A stretch of DNA of 64,000 nucleotides from Chloroflexi bacterium GWB2_49_20 (GTDB taxonomy: Bacteria > Chloroflexota > Anaerolineae > Anaerolineales > Villigracilaceae): positions 30,089 through 94,088 of the forward strand of contig MGMF01000018.1 of the NCBI GenBank assembly GCA_001796335.1, written 5' to 3'. Both the position numbers and the translations under genes were made by a program. The first letter of the stretch is position 1. Each line of letters opens with the position of its first letter. Below the pieces are notes generated by a model. That model made no database searches, was not told the DNA's origin, and was given only the letters and a program-made list of their open reading frames with translations. Shown piece by piece: positions 15,694 through 23,711 of the stretch.

Positions 15694-17445
15694 ATGCCTT
15701 CATCTTTGATTGACGCAGATTCCGTACTGGCAGTGGACGTGGGTTCTTGCACCACACGCGCAACGCTTTTTGATGTGGTGGAAAGCAGTTATCGATTCAT
15801 TGCCATTGGACAATCGCCCACCTCTGCTGCAGCACCCTTTAAGGATGTTGGTGAGGGAGTTGTGCAGGCTATTGAAAATCTGCAGGAGATCACAGGCCGG
15901 ACATTCTTAAACAAGGATCGGTGCTTGATCATTCCTTCCCAGGAGGGCGTTGGAATTGATAGTTTTGTAGCCACCATCTCAGCAGGGCCCGCTGTAAAAA
16001 CGGTTATAGTTGGTTTATTAAATGATGTTTCCCTTCAGAGTGTCCAACGGCTGGCGCACTCAACTTATGCCAGTGTGATGGAAAGCATTGGCGTGAATGA
16101 TCGCCGCAAACCGGAAGAACTGATTGATGGCATTTTGCGCCTGGAACCGGATCTTATCTTGATTGCCGGTGGAACGAATGGTGGTGCAACCCGGTCGGTG
16201 CAAAAGATCATCGATATCATTGGGCTGGCTTGTTACCTCATGCCTGCTGAAAAACGCCCCTCGGTGCTGTTTGCCGGTAATCAGGATGTGGCCAAAGATG
16301 TAAATGCTTCTTTGACGCCGATGACATCCTCAATGCATATCAGTTCCAACATTCGTCCTTCCCTGGATGTGGAGGATATCCAACCTGCCTCCCGTGAACT
16401 GGCCGATGTGTATCTGCAAATACGTAGGAATCATTTGGGAGGCGTGGAAGAATTATACTCCTGGTCAGAAGGTAATCTGCTTCCGACAGCCTATGCCCAG
16501 GGACGCTTGATCCGCTTCATGAGCCAGGCTTATAAATCCAATAAAAATATCCTGGGGGTGGATATTGGCGCCTCTGCCACCACGATAGCAGCCGGTTTCA
16601 ATGGAGAACTTACCCTGGGGGTTTACCCGCAGTTTGGGCTGGGTGAGGGTCTGTCTGGTTTGCTGCGCCATACCAGCCTGGATGATATCATGCGCTGGCT
16701 CCCGTTGGATATACCGACCAATAATGTGCGTGATTACCTTTATCAAAAATCCACTTATCCCGAAAGTATGCCGGCCACCCTTGAGGATATGGCTATCGAG
16801 CAGGCCATCACCCGCCAGGTGTTGCGCCTGGCAATTGGTGCTACCATAAAAGATATACCCGTCACTGTTCGCCGGCCATTTGCAGGAGGGCTTCCATATT
16901 TCGAACCGATCCTGGTGGGAGGCAGTGCCATAACCAACGCACCTACCATGGGACAGGGTTTGCTGATGTTGCTTGATTCCATCCAACCGGTTGGGATTAC
17001 TACATTTATTTTGGATCAAAACCATCTGTTGCCCGGTTTAGGTGCGGCAGCCGCAAACAACCCGATCCTGCCGGTGCAAATCATTGAATCGGGTGCATTT
17101 ATGGGATTGGCCAGTGTGGTTGTACCTGTGTCCAATGCCCGGGTGGGTTCAACCATCCTGCACGGACGCCTGGTGACCAGGGATGAAAACGAAACTCGTT
17201 TTGAAATCAAACAAGGAACTCTGGATGTTCTCCCCTTGCCCAGCGGGCAGACCGGTCATCTTTTCCTTGAACCTCTTCATGGTGTTGATGCCGGTTTTGG
17301 TCCCGGACGTTCCGGCGATGTACAGTTCAGCGGCACTCAGTTGGGTGTGGTCATCGATGCACGCGGCCGTCCTTTGCAACTACCCAGCGAAAATGGGCGC
17401 AGACGTGAATTGCTTAAAAAGTGGATTTGGACTTTAGGAGGCTAG
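15694..17445 (+). CDS. MutL/GlmL-like ASKHA-fold ATPase
   Basis: 583 residues from ATG 15694, which follows AGGTG; an in-frame GTG at 15688 abuts the previous stop. It is related to the glutamate mutase accessory protein GlmL/MutL, an ATPase of the actin/Hsp70/sugar-kinase fold. The phosphate-1 loop is VLAVDVGSCTTRATLFDV (about residues 11-28), the second phosphate loop is ILGVDIGASATTIAAGF (about 285), and Gly-rich ILIAGGTNGGATRS lies between. GlmL normally reactivates B12-dependent glutamate mutase, but no mutase genes are adjacent here. The protein is instead embedded in a membrane operon and has a longer C-terminal region (450-583), so another role is likely. Confidence 0.8.
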   Translation: MPSSLIDADSVLAVDVGSCTTRATLFDVVESSYRFIAIGQSPTSAAAPFKDVGEGVVQAIENLQEITGRTFLNKDRCLIIPSQEGVGIDSFVATISAGPAVKTVIVGLLNDVSLQSVQRLAHSTYASVMESIGVNDRRKPEELIDGILRLEPDLILIAGGTNGGATRSVQKIIDIIGLACYLMPAEKRPSVLFAGNQDVAKDVNASLTPMTSSMHISSNIRPSLDVEDIQPASRELADVYLQIRRNHLGGVEELYSWSEGNLLPTAYAQGRLIRFMSQAYKSNKNILGVDIGASATTIAAGFNGELTLGVYPQFGLGEGLSGLLRHTSLDDIMRWLPLDIPTNNVRDYLYQKSTYPESMPATLEDMAIEQAITRQVLRLAIGATIKDIPVTVRRPFAGGLPYFEPILVGGSAITNAPTMGQGLLMLLDSIQPVGITTFILDQNHLLPGLGAAAANNPILPVQIIESGAFMGLASVVVPVSNARVGSTILHGRLVTRDENETRFEIKQGTLDVLPLPSGQTGHLFLEPLHGVDAGFGPGRSGDVQFSGTQLGVVIDARGRPLQLPSENGRRRELLKKWIWTLGG

Positions 17446-17452
17446 ACTAATA

Positions 17453-18514
17453 ATGCTGGCTCCCGTTGTACACATTTTGCCATTGACTACCATCCGGCGC
17501 GAACGGCTACTTCCCGTTTCCGGGCGGGTTGTCGCGCGACTGGATCAAAAAGTTTCACCTGTGGATGTGGTTGCAGATGCCAACCTCGGACAACATCACA
17601 TCCTGGTGGACGTAGCCCGCTTGCTGGGAATCACCCCGGACAAAGCGGATGGGTTGATCCAATGCAAGATTGGTGAACGCCTGACAACCAATCAGTTGAT
17701 CGCACAAATTCCTGGTCTTATTTCCCACCCCGTACAATCGCCAAACGATGGGCGGGTAGTGGCGGTGGGAGGCGGGCAGGTCTTGATGGAGATAGGGGAC
17801 ATTATTTTTGAACTGCGTGCCAGTATCCCGGGAATCGTAACCAGATTGATCCCGGATCGTGGCGTGGAGATCACCGCCAATGGCACCCTGATCCAGGGAG
17901 TCTGGGGCAATGATCGTGTGGATCTTGGGTTGTTGCTGCCGGCACCACAATTAAATTCCCCAGGAGATGTCCTGGAAGCTAGCCAGTTGGATATAAGCCT
18001 GCGCGGTGCCATCCTGTTAGCCGGACATTGCAGCGATCCTAACACTCTGCAAGCGGCTGACGAATTGCCTTTGCGTGGACTGATCCTGGGAAGCATATCA
18101 CCGGATTTGTTGCCACTTGCCACCCAGGCGCGCTTTCCGATCGTCGTGACGGATGGATTTGGGAATCACCCGATGAACCCAATGGCTTACAAATTATTAA
18201 TTACCAATACCAAGCGGGAAGTGGCTCTCAACAGCGCTCCTTACAACCACTACTCTGGCACCCGGCCGGAAATAATCATACCTTTGCCGCTCTCACAACC
18301 GCTACCGCAAGCCAGGGACACAGATGTTTTTTCCAGTGGTCAACAGGTACGCATTTGCCGAAATCCAAATATTTTTGAAGTAGGTACGTTAACGAATCTC
18401 CTGTCCGGGTTGACCGTATTCCCCAGTGGGTTAAGCCTTCCAGCGGCTGATGTTCTCCTCGAAAGTGGTCAGAAAGTTGTCGTCCCGTTGGTTAACCTGG
18501 AAGTGCTTGGGTGA
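17453..18514 (+). CDS. Barrel-sandwich-hybrid / KOW-like protein of unknown function
   Basis: 353 soluble residues, not recognised as a named family. Two regions look like lipoyl or barrel-sandwich folds: LPVSGRVVARLDQKVSPVDVVA near residue 20, and SPNDGRVVAVGGGQVLMEIGD followed by GIVTRLIPDRGVEITANGTLIQG at about 100-145. A central alpha/beta part (190-250) has LRGLILGSISPDLLPLA and PIVVTDGFGNHPMNP. The last 60 residues (GQQVRICRNPNIFEVGTLT...) resemble a small KOW/SH3-like barrel. There is no lysine in a lipoyl MKM-type motif, so covalent lipoylation is unlikely. It may be an adaptor for the upstream ATPase. Confidence 0.68.
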   Translation: MLAPVVHILPLTTIRRERLLPVSGRVVARLDQKVSPVDVVADANLGQHHILVDVARLLGITPDKADGLIQCKIGERLTTNQLIAQIPGLISHPVQSPNDGRVVAVGGGQVLMEIGDIIFELRASIPGIVTRLIPDRGVEITANGTLIQGVWGNDRVDLGLLLPAPQLNSPGDVLEASQLDISLRGAILLAGHCSDPNTLQAADELPLRGLILGSISPDLLPLATQARFPIVVTDGFGNHPMNPMAYKLLITNTKREVALNSAPYNHYSGTRPEIIIPLPLSQPLPQARDTDVFSSGQQVRICRNPNIFEVGTLTNLLSGLTVFPSGLSLPAADVLLESGQKVVVPLVNLEVLG

Positions 18515-18538
18515 TTTAATTGATGCAAGGAGGAACTT

Positions 18539-19096
18539 ATGTTCGAACAAGGCGATGATATCGAAATGGATATGGCTGCTCCCCCGCCACCTGAACAATC
18601 CAACCGGACGTTCGGAATAATTGCCGGCCTTCTGGCCGCTGTTGTCTTTCTTTCGATCGTCTGTATGGCTTTGTATGCGCTGGTTTATCTACCCCGGCAA
18701 AAGGCTGGACAATCAGCACAACAGGCAACCATAGAGGCACAAAATGCATTGATAGCCCGGGCTATGACCCAGACGATGCAGGCGTTCGCGGCTGGTGCAC
18801 AGGCCTCGCCCACCAGTGTGGCAACCTCCGTGCCAACCCACCCTCTTGCCAGTCCAACCCCACTCTTGGCAGTTGCTTCCCAGCCGCCGGTGAATGCAGC
18901 GATGACTGCCACGTGGTCGGCTTTGAACACACAGGTAGCAGTAGGCTTACTGACACCCACCGCCACCCAGGGGGCAGGCATGCCAACCAGCGGTTTTGCT
19001 GATGATGTGGGTTTGCCAGGCTTGGTGGTCATGGCATTTGCGCTTATCATAGTGATCCTCCTTGCCAGACGCTTGCGCGCAGTGCCAACACAATAA
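18539..19096 (+). CDS. Membrane protein with Ala/Thr/Pro-rich extracytoplasmic stalk
   Basis: 185 residues preceded by a strong ribosome site (AAGGAGG). A short acidic N-terminus, one transmembrane helix (IIAGLLAAVVFLSIVCMALYALVYL, about 27-50), a possible coiled segment (QSAQQATIEAQNALIARAMTQTMQAFA), an Ala/Ser/Thr/Pro-rich linker, and a second C-terminal helix (LPGLVVMAFALIIVILLARRLR). The tail resembles a sortase-type anchor in layout but lacks LPxTG. It is the last gene of the operon and is followed by a long hairpin. Function unknown. Confidence 0.68.
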   Translation: MFEQGDDIEMDMAAPPPPEQSNRTFGIIAGLLAAVVFLSIVCMALYALVYLPRQKAGQSAQQATIEAQNALIARAMTQTMQAFAAGAQASPTSVATSVPTHPLASPTPLLAVASQPPVNAAMTATWSALNTQVAVGLLTPTATQGAGMPTSGFADDVGLPGLVVMAFALIIVILLARRLRAVPTQ

Positions 19097-19117
19097 GCAA
19101 AGTTCAATTTAAACCAG

Positions 19118-19180
19118 CGTCCCGCAACTGCTTCAGGATCAGTTTATGTTCCTGTTTGCTGCTTGCGGGACGTTCTCTAT
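19118..19180 (+). terminator. Long stem-loop closing the unknown operon
   Basis: CGTCCCGCAA (19118-19127) pairs with TTGCGGGACG (19163-19172), with further partial pairing inside the loop, followed by TTCTCTATTT. It lies 22 bp after the last stop. Confidence 0.6.
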
Positions 19181-19229
19181 TTAATGTAAATCTATTAAAT
19201 CCGCGCTATCCGCGTTCTATTTTCCAATT

Positions 19230-19439
19230 GTATCTACTCACCATATCAGATTTTGTCACTGCGAGAGCAGCGTGGCAGTCTCCTCTCCGGCATGGGGATT
19301 GCCACCCCAAAAAGCACCGGGGTCTTCGGCGTCGCTGGGAGGATGCTCCTCGCAAAGACAGAAGATAGAGCTTTTTTGCATTGAACAGCAGCGTTCTGCC
19401 ACTGTGGAATTAATCGCAATTATGGACGTGAGTAAATAC
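19230..19439. mobile_element. MITE-like element, copy 1 (210 bp)
   Basis: Non-autonomous element bounded by 12-bp terminal inverted repeats (GTATCTACTCAC on the left; the right end matches with one change) and flanked by a perfect 8-bp target duplication TTCCAATT at 19222-19229 and 19440-19447. It has no transposase gene. The interior is closely matched by 52958-53188. The right duplication overlaps the stop codon of the EamA gene (19446-19448), leaving the stop intact. Confidence 0.9.
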
Positions 19440-19445
19440 TTCCAA

Positions 19446-20351
19446 TTATTCCGGAGCGGTACCTGCTGTATCTTTTGGATAGTCCCGGCGTTGAACCAAC
19501 CCTACTCCAACGATCACCACGACCATACCGATGAACTGCAGGGCAGTCAGGTGCTCGTTGAGAAAGAACCACCCCATTACCGCAGTCCCTATGGGTGCAA
19601 GGTTAAGTAAAACATTCATCTGGAAGGCTGTTAATACCTGCAGGGAGTGGTTGTAGAGCATATATGCCAGGGATGTATTAATGGCTGCCAGCCAGATCAC
19701 AAGTCCCCAGGTTTGAGGGGATGCATGTGGGATCCCTTCAATGGGAATGGCGATCAACAGAAGCAGCCCTCCGCCAATTGCCAACGGGTATGCGGTTAGA
19801 GACAGAGTATCCACAGTTTGCGCCCGGGCAGTATTACGCCCCAGGATGCCAAAAACGGTGAAACAAAGCAGCGCCAAACCCATCAGGATAATTCCCATGG
19901 GCTCACCTGGTTTAAACCCTGTGGAAAAGAACATACCTGTCCCCAGCAGGGTGATGATGATCCCAACCATCTGAAAGCGATTGGGGACTTCCTTTAACCA
20001 GATCACACCTCCAAAAAAGACCAACAGGGTGGTCAATCCCATCAGGAAGGAAACCGTGGTGGCAGGCAGGTAGATCAATGACCAGAACATGGCGCTGTTG
20101 GCAACGGTGTAGGAACTGAAGCCAATAATGAAAAGCTGCAACCAGGCCGCTCGCGAGAAACTCGGGCGTTTTTTGGATTTCAAAATGAAAGGAAGCAGGA
20201 TCAAAAATCCAAGGAAATAACGCAGTCCCCCAATTGTCAACGGGCCCAGGTCTTTGAGAGCCATCTTGACAAATATGAATGAGGATGCCCAGATGATATT
20301 GATAAAGATGGCCTCTACTAAAGCCAGGCGGTAGGATGGGGTGGATGCCAT
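19446..20351 (-). CDS. EamA-family (drug/metabolite) transporter
   Basis: 301-residue inner-membrane protein of the DMT superfamily with ten predicted helices in two EamA repeats. It begins with LVEAIFINIIWASSFIFVKMALKDLGPL and LRYFLGFLILLPFIL, and the second repeat contains WLAAINTSLAYMLYNHSLQVLTAFQMNVLLNLAPIGTAVMGWFFLNEHLT, the classic EamA end. Such proteins export metabolites, amino acids or drugs, and the substrate is unknown. The MITE copy sits directly at its 3' end. Neighbouring minus-strand genes are not coupled to it. Confidence 0.93.
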   Translation of the reverse strand: MASTPSYRLALVEAIFINIIWASSFIFVKMALKDLGPLTIGGLRYFLGFLILLPFILKSKKRPSFSRAAWLQLFIIGFSSYTVANSAMFWSLIYLPATTVSFLMGLTTLLVFFGGVIWLKEVPNRFQMVGIIITLLGTGMFFSTGFKPGEPMGIILMGLALLCFTVFGILGRNTARAQTVDTLSLTAYPLAIGGGLLLLIAIPIEGIPHASPQTWGLVIWLAAINTSLAYMLYNHSLQVLTAFQMNVLLNLAPIGTAVMGWFFLNEHLTALQFIGMVVVIVGVGLVQRRDYPKDTAGTAPE

Positions 20352-20382
20352 ACGATCAGATTTTTGAATACAGGGAGTTGGA

Positions 20383-21843
20383 TTAGACCACGTTCTGTGC
20401 GACTACTTCGCCATAAGCCAAAAGGTCTTTTACCATTTGCGGGGTGCGGCCCTCTGCATACACTCTTAACACAGGCTCGGTACCCGATGGCCGGATGAGC
20501 AGCCAGGAATCATCTGCAAGAATGTACTTCACGCCATCCATGCTGCTTACCTCGTTGATCATTTCACCGCCGATCTCGGTCGGCACATGTTGGGTAAGGT
20601 ATTGAGACATGGCAACCTTGGATACCGGATGGCTGAGCCGAATGTCCTTGCGTTCATACACTGCCGGGCCCACCTCAACCAGCAGGTTTTCAACCATTTC
20701 ATAAAGCGTACTTTGATAAGCTGCGATCATCTCAACCAGCAGCAATCCCATCAATGGACCATCTCCTTCGGGGATGTGTCCTTTGAAAGAAATTCCGCCA
20801 GACTCTTCTCCGCCAATCAGTACATCTTCACTCATCATGTAGTCAGCGATATGGTTGAATCCAACCGGCGTTTCATATATTTTCAGACCATAGCGCTTTG
20901 CCAGGCGATCAACCATGCGTGTAGTGGAAACCGTGCGCACCACGGCACCGCTCATGTTGCGTTTTTCCACCAGGTACTTCAAAGCCAGTGCCATGATCTT
21001 GTGTGGGTCGATGAAGTTGCCGCGTTCGTCCATGGCTCCGATCCGGTCCGCATCCCCATCGGTAGCCAATCCAAAATTGCCCATGCCTGTGCTGATGGCA
21101 CCCGCCAGAGGTCCCAAGTAGCGGGCGATCGGTTCCGGGTGGACGCCTCCAAACCCGGGATTCATCTCGCCGCGGATCTCATTGATCTCGCAGCCAGTGC
21201 CATGCAGGAAGGTTTTGATGACACCACGGCCGGAACCGTACATAGAATCAACTACAAAACGCTGGGGGTTTTCTGCAATCACATCACTGTTGATCAGCGT
21301 GTGCAGATGAGTGAAATAGGCTTCCAGCGGATTAAAGCGTTGGATCAACCCAACCTCGCGGGCCTGGTCATAATCCATCAGGTTTGGTCCACGGGCGCGT
21401 TCTTCATTGTCATTAATATATACTTCCACACGCCGGCATTGTTCCGGCAAAGCAGAATTGCCCAACATGGATTTCAGCTTGAGACCGTTGTAGCGGGGCG
21501 CATTATGCGAAGCAGTGATCATCACCCCGGCAATGGAGTTGCTATGGCGTACTGCGTAAGAGATGGCGGGTGTGGGGGAGTCTGAGTGTGCCAGGAAAAC
21601 AGTAAAACCATTGGCAGCCAGAACACGTGCCACTTCCTGGGCATACCGGTCAGACAGGAAGCGGGTGTCATAACCCACCACCATCCTGCGCAAATTGGGT
21701 TGAGTATCGCTTTTGACCTGTTTCACCCAATATTCAGAGACAACTGCATCTGCAATGGCCTGTGTAACCACCCGCAAATTATTGAATGTAAAAGTGTCCG
21801 AAATAACCGCGCGCCAGCCATCGGTTCCAAAATGAATTGTCAT
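20383..21843 (-). CDS. Phosphoglucomutase/phosphomannomutase family
   Basis: 486-residue alpha-D-phosphohexomutase interconverting 1- and 6-phosphates of glucose, mannose or glucosamine. All four signature loops are present: the phosphoserine loop TASHNAPRYNGLK (near residue 110-122), the metal loop DGDADRIG (near 260), the sugar-recognition loop GGEESGGIS and the phosphate-binding loop RPSGTEPVLRVYAEG. It begins IHFGTDGWRAVISDTFTF. The catalytic serine and three metal aspartates are intact. Sugar specificity cannot be decided from sequence, and phosphomannomutase, phosphoglucomutase or a dual enzyme are all possible. Confidence 0.94.
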   Translation of the reverse strand: MTIHFGTDGWRAVISDTFTFNNLRVVTQAIADAVVSEYWVKQVKSDTQPNLRRMVVGYDTRFLSDRYAQEVARVLAANGFTVFLAHSDSPTPAISYAVRHSNSIAGVMITASHNAPRYNGLKLKSMLGNSALPEQCRRVEVYINDNEERARGPNLMDYDQAREVGLIQRFNPLEAYFTHLHTLINSDVIAENPQRFVVDSMYGSGRGVIKTFLHGTGCEINEIRGEMNPGFGGVHPEPIARYLGPLAGAISTGMGNFGLATDGDADRIGAMDERGNFIDPHKIMALALKYLVEKRNMSGAVVRTVSTTRMVDRLAKRYGLKIYETPVGFNHIADYMMSEDVLIGGEESGGISFKGHIPEGDGPLMGLLLVEMIAAYQSTLYEMVENLLVEVGPAVYERKDIRLSHPVSKVAMSQYLTQHVPTEIGGEMINEVSSMDGVKYILADDSWLLIRPSGTEPVLRVYAEGRTPQMVKDLLAYGEVVAQNVV

Positions 21844-21872
21844 TGTATGTATAGCTCCAAGAATTAGTGTCT

Positions 21873-21960
21873 TTTCAAAAATTCAGACGAAGGTTGGGGT
21901 GTGAAAGCGAGCTTCGCTCGCTTTCACACCCCAACACCCACTTAAAATGAGAAGTTATAA
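21873..21960. repeat. Palindromic intergenic repeat, copy 3 (long-stem form)
   Basis: Perfect 20-bp inverted repeat (21893-21912 with 21916-21935; core GGTGTGAAAGCGAGC) with a TTC loop, preceded by TTTTCAAAAATTC and followed by AAAATGAGAAG. It shares stem and flank with the copy at 4371-4440. Confidence 0.75.
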
Positions 21961-21973
21961 AAAAAACAGGATA

Positions 21974-23176
21974 TTACCAACCAGTTGCAGGTGTGGCCGT
22001 GATTACCAGGGTCTGAAGGATCCAACCCTCAATCCCGGCTGCAGTACGGATGTGCAGCCAGGTAATGCCGTTCAGGATCTGGACTTCCGGTAAAATTTCC
22101 ACCAACGAATCGTTTATCAATGAAACCAGGATGGTATCGCTGCCCGGGGTGGCACGTACATTGGCCCCCTGCCCGGCTGCTGAATTAACGCGGGCATAAA
22201 CGGGTGTCGCTTCGGGTGTGGGTGTGCTGGTGAGGTTTTGAGCCGTCGGGATTTTCAGGGTGGGCGTGCGGGTTGACTCAAGGTTTGCGGGAGGGCTGGA
22301 CTCGGCCGCGGTTAAACTGGTCATGATGGTTTGGATAACCGCTGGTGTCTCAGAGCCGGACGCTGTAATTGAAGGGATTTTCAGACTGTTCAGGAAGAAA
22401 CTGTTCAATCCGCTCAACCAAATGAAGACAGCCAGAGCCAGTAAACCAATGATCAGGCTCATCAGGCAGCCTGGAAGCCGGCGCGGGCGGAAGCCCAACA
22501 TAACCAGAGTAAGCAGTCCCACCAGGGTTGCCAGCGCCAGGTGCACATAAAAAACCAGAATACCGTTTGGCCAAAAATCGGAAAAACCGCTGCCCAGCCC
22601 AAATCCGGCTGCACTGAGCGGCAGGAATAATTCATAAGTCAGCATCACACTCGGAAGGATGGGGCGTTTTTCCGAGCGCACAAACGAGATGACCAGCAGG
22701 ATGGATCCCAGCACCAACACGAAAATATTTGCCCACCACAGGTGGGAGTGGATAATTGCCTGTAAAAATGATTGCGGAGGTAAAACGCGGGCTGCTGTGC
22801 CTGCCAGCAGGCTGCTGCCAAATACCAGGCCGGCGCTGATGATAAACCCTGCCAGCGTCTGGAGGAAGAAACGCCCTGATCCGGTCACGGTGGCCAGGAC
22901 GATGCCCACCCACGGAGTTATCAACGGTGCGATCAGGATGCCCAGCAGCAGGATGCTTTGTGAATCGAATATATAACCAGCGCCCAGTACTGCCCCACCC
23001 AGCAGTGAGAATAAGAAAAATTCAAAAGACGGGAAAGCCCGCCGGGCCAGGTTCTCCAGCACTTCGGCACGGGCATCGTTGCTGGCAGGGATCAACGATC
23101 GTCTTGCCCTGCGGCGACGGGCTGGGGGCAGTTGTGAGGGTTGTTCGGGAAGTGGATATTCCTGATCGAAGCTCAT
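21974..23176 (-). CDS. DUF389-like membrane protein with C-terminal SH3-like domain
   Basis: 400 residues. After a basic N-terminal tail (ARRRRARRSL) comes a membrane domain of about six or seven helices (about 50-270) with AGYIFDSQSILLLGILIAPLITPWVGIVLA, resembling DUF389/TIGR00341 proteins of unknown function. A Ser/Thr/Pro-rich linker (about 290-325) then leads to an SH3b-like domain with RVNSAAGQGANVRATPGSDTILV and WLHIRTAAGIEGWIL, a type that often binds peptidoglycan. Outside location of the SH3 part is inferred. Its start overlaps the HAD gene end by 4 nt, so the two are co-transcribed. DUF389 is a family call by pattern, not by search. Confidence 0.72.
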   Translation of the reverse strand: MSFDQEYPLPEQPSQLPPARRRRARRSLIPASNDARAEVLENLARRAFPSFEFFLFSLLGGAVLGAGYIFDSQSILLLGILIAPLITPWVGIVLATVTGSGRFFLQTLAGFIISAGLVFGSSLLAGTAARVLPPQSFLQAIIHSHLWWANIFVLVLGSILLVISFVRSEKRPILPSVMLTYELFLPLSAAGFGLGSGFSDFWPNGILVFYVHLALATLVGLLTLVMLGFRPRRLPGCLMSLIIGLLALAVFIWLSGLNSFFLNSLKIPSITASGSETPAVIQTIMTSLTAAESSPPANLESTRTPTLKIPTAQNLTSTPTPEATPVYARVNSAAGQGANVRATPGSDTILVSLINDSLVEILPEVQILNGITWLHIRTAAGIEGWILQTLVITATPATGW

Positions 23177-23643
23177 TTGCGTAAATCCGCCACAATGCGC
23201 TCAGGTTTTTCAAGCATTTCCAGGGCGCTGAACACATCCGGCACAAGCAGGTCTGCGGCCAGCATGGTTTCCACGGCTGTGCCTTCGGGTGAAAGCACAC
23301 AAATGCCCAGCCCGGCTGCCTTGAGCATTTCAGCATCATTGGCGCCCTGACCAAGCGCAACCACACTGTCTGCGCCTAAGCTGCGGACATAATCCGCCTT
23401 CTGGCGGGCTTCATTACCCGGGGTGACACGCACACCCTGTAAGTTAAGCTGCTGGTCAATGACAGCCTGCCTGCCGTGGGTATCCGCGGTCAGCAGGTGG
23501 ACTGTCAGGCGGTCGCGCAACAGGTCGATCTTTCTGGCCAATCCATCCAGCAATACGCCATCCACAGCCAGGGTACCGTTCACATCGCTGACCAGGTGTA
23601 AGAGCTGCAGGTTACTGCATCCCGGGATATTGATTTCAAGCAT
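23173..23643 (-). CDS. Small HAD-family hydrolase (soluble P-type ATPase-like)
   Basis: 156-residue HAD phosphohydrolase of the COG4087 'soluble P-type ATPase' type. Motif I is DVNGTL, with the nucleophile D20 kept but the usual second aspartate replaced by Asn (N22), as is common in this subgroup. Motif II is the Thr in LLTADTHG, and motifs III/IV are represented by K83-like residues and GQGANDAEML near residue 105. The gene is unlikely to be a phosphoglycolate phosphatase of standard type because of the Asn. TATAAT ends 6 nt before the ATG with no ribosome site, suggesting a leaderless transcript. Confidence 0.83.
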   Translation of the reverse strand: MLEINIPGCSNLQLLHLVSDVNGTLAVDGVLLDGLARKIDLLRDRLTVHLLTADTHGRQAVIDQQLNLQGVRVTPGNEARQKADYVRSLGADSVVALGQGANDAEMLKAAGLGICVLSPEGTAVETMLAADLLVPDVFSALEMLEKPERIVADLRK

Positions 23644-23649
23644 GTGTTT

Positions 23650-23655
23650 ATTATA
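23650..23655 (-). promoter_or_regulatory. TATAAT -10 box directly before the HAD gene
   Basis: Perfect -10 hexamer on the minus strand, 6 nt from the ATG at 23643. No consensus -35 was found. The position implies that transcription starts at or next to the start codon. Confidence 0.5.
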
Positions 23656-23667
23656 CTGTAACTATCC

Positions 23668-23700
23668 AGACCTGACAGGTTTTGTAAACCTGTCAGGTCT
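23668..23700 (-). terminator. Perfect 15-bp palindrome after the alpha-2-macroglobulin gene
   Basis: AGACCTGACAGGTTT pairs with AAACCTGTCAGGTCT around a TGT loop. It lies 11 bp after the stop of the macroglobulin gene and just upstream of the HAD promoter. Similar ACCTGACAGGTTT palindromes are dispersed repeats in several phyla, so it may be a repeat acting as a terminator. Confidence 0.65.
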
Positions 23701-23711
23701 CGTTCCTTCTA

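Noticed and set aside
18990..19096. Sortase-type LPxTG anchor on the last operon protein
   Set aside because: The tail has LPGL followed by a helix and basic end, but no LPxTG-like motif and no sortase gene nearby.
19260..19380. Short frames inside the MITE copies (VSSPARGLPPQKA-type product shared by both)
   Set aside because: They arise from the shared repeat sequence, have no start signals and differ by the indel. They are not genes.
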